Assembly: GCA_027622495.1 (NCBI GenBank)
Contig: JAQBYL010000239.1
Span: 1 to 6,491 of the forward strand
DNA length: 6,491 nt
Origin: Pseudomonadota bacterium
GTDB lineage: Bacteria > Pseudomonadota > Gammaproteobacteria > Pseudomonadales > Azotimanducaceae
Direction of reading: 5' to 3'
The position numbers and the translations under genes were made by a program. Shown piece after piece: positions 6,308 to 6,491 of this stretch. The notes beneath the pieces were generated by a model. The model made no database searches and was not told the origin of the DNA. It saw only the letters and a program-made list of their open reading frames with translations. Positions within the stretch are counted from its first letter, which is position 1, and the number at the start of each line of letters is the position of its first letter.

Positions 6308-6491
6308 TCTGAAATTTGGTGCGCAGCGTGGTGTGTATTACCCAACTCGGACCCCGCACCCAACCGCTCTGCGGTTCCCCGCGGCGGCTACCCGCCATTC
6401 AAAGACAAGGTCGAAATCCTCAAACAGCTGATCCGCGTGATCAGATCACTGCCAACCGCTTACATCGCCTTGCATTGCGATAGGATCGAAA
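6308..6491 (+). other. open frame without a clear start, possibly the beginning of an unrecognised gene
   Basis: After TGA at 6305 this frame stays open to the window end. Its second half reads protein-like: PPFKDKVEILKQLIRVIRSL followed by PTAYIALHCDRIE, with many C-ending codons as in the main genes. No ATG lies in frame; the only common alternative start inside this part is GTG at 6437, without a Shine-Dalgarno. It may be a gene fragment, a gene with a sequencing error upstream, or chance. I do not recognise the family. Confidence 0.25.
6362..6376. repeat. short hairpin AACCGC-TCT-GCGGTT downstream of the ATP-grasp gene
   Basis: A perfect 6-bp inverted repeat with a 3-nt loop lies 70 bp after the ATP-grasp stop, in a strongly C-rich stretch. 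It is followed by CCCC and not by a T-run, so it is not a canonical intrinsic terminator, though it may stall polymerase or protect the 3' end of the transcript. Confidence 0.35.

Noticed and set aside
6186..6398. 70-codon reverse frame at the end of the ATP-grasp gene
   Set aside because: Its Pro-rich C-terminus is the complement of the G-rich 3' end of the ATP-grasp gene, and it overlaps the catalytic Glu/Asn region only in part.
6428..6444. Inverted repeat CTGATC-CGCGT-GATCAG
   Set aside because: It lies inside the possible coding frame, is short, and has no T-run; it is likely chance from repeated GATC.
6320..6484. Forward 54-codon frame starting with GTG at 6320
   Set aside because: It gives an Arg/Gln/Pro-rich product without hydrophobic pattern and has no ribosome site; the frame at 6308 looks more protein-like in its second half.

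Overview
This 6.5-kb window is a densely packed, moderately GC-rich bacterial segment. The families present, the Shine-Dalgarno sites and the mix of ATG and GTG starts fit a proteobacterium. A marine or environmental gammaproteobacterium is plausible, but that is inference from gene content only. There are six recognisable protein genes, no RNA gene, no CRISPR array and no insertion sequence.

Left part (1-2972), acyl-CoA metabolism. A reverse-strand gene running off the left edge encodes a CaiB/BaiF-type CoA-transferase. Its complete N-terminal domain is followed by the start of a second copy of the same fold, so it is probably a two-domain tandem enzyme. A forward LysE/RhtB-type exporter diverges from it. 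A reverse crotonase (enoyl-CoA hydratase/isomerase superfamily) converges on the exporter with zero spacing, and both stop codons lie inside the palindrome CTGATCAG. The CoA-transferase and crotonase suggest activation and processing of a carboxylic acid as a CoA thioester, but they are separated by the divergent exporter and are not an operon.

Middle (2973-4403), export. A NorM-like MATE cation/drug antiporter has its three key acidic membrane residues intact. It diverges from the crotonase across a 195-bp gap that holds a good reverse sigma70-type promoter and a 7-bp inverted repeat.

Right part (4392-6292), small-molecule modification. A class I SAM-dependent methyltransferase (reverse) overlaps the end of the MATE gene by 12 bp. 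It diverges from a 323-residue ATP-grasp ligase-like gene (forward). The MATE, methyltransferase and ATP-grasp genes could be a small biosynthesis/export group, but their orientations do not prove it.

The most unusual signals are: a Gln where the CoA-transferase N-domain should carry its acidic catalytic residue; a crotonase lacking both hydratase glutamates; a sharp switch of base composition and codon choice in the last 63 codons of the ATP-grasp gene; and a possible unrecognised reading frame running off the right edge. I found no clear evidence of a wholly new defence or mobile system.
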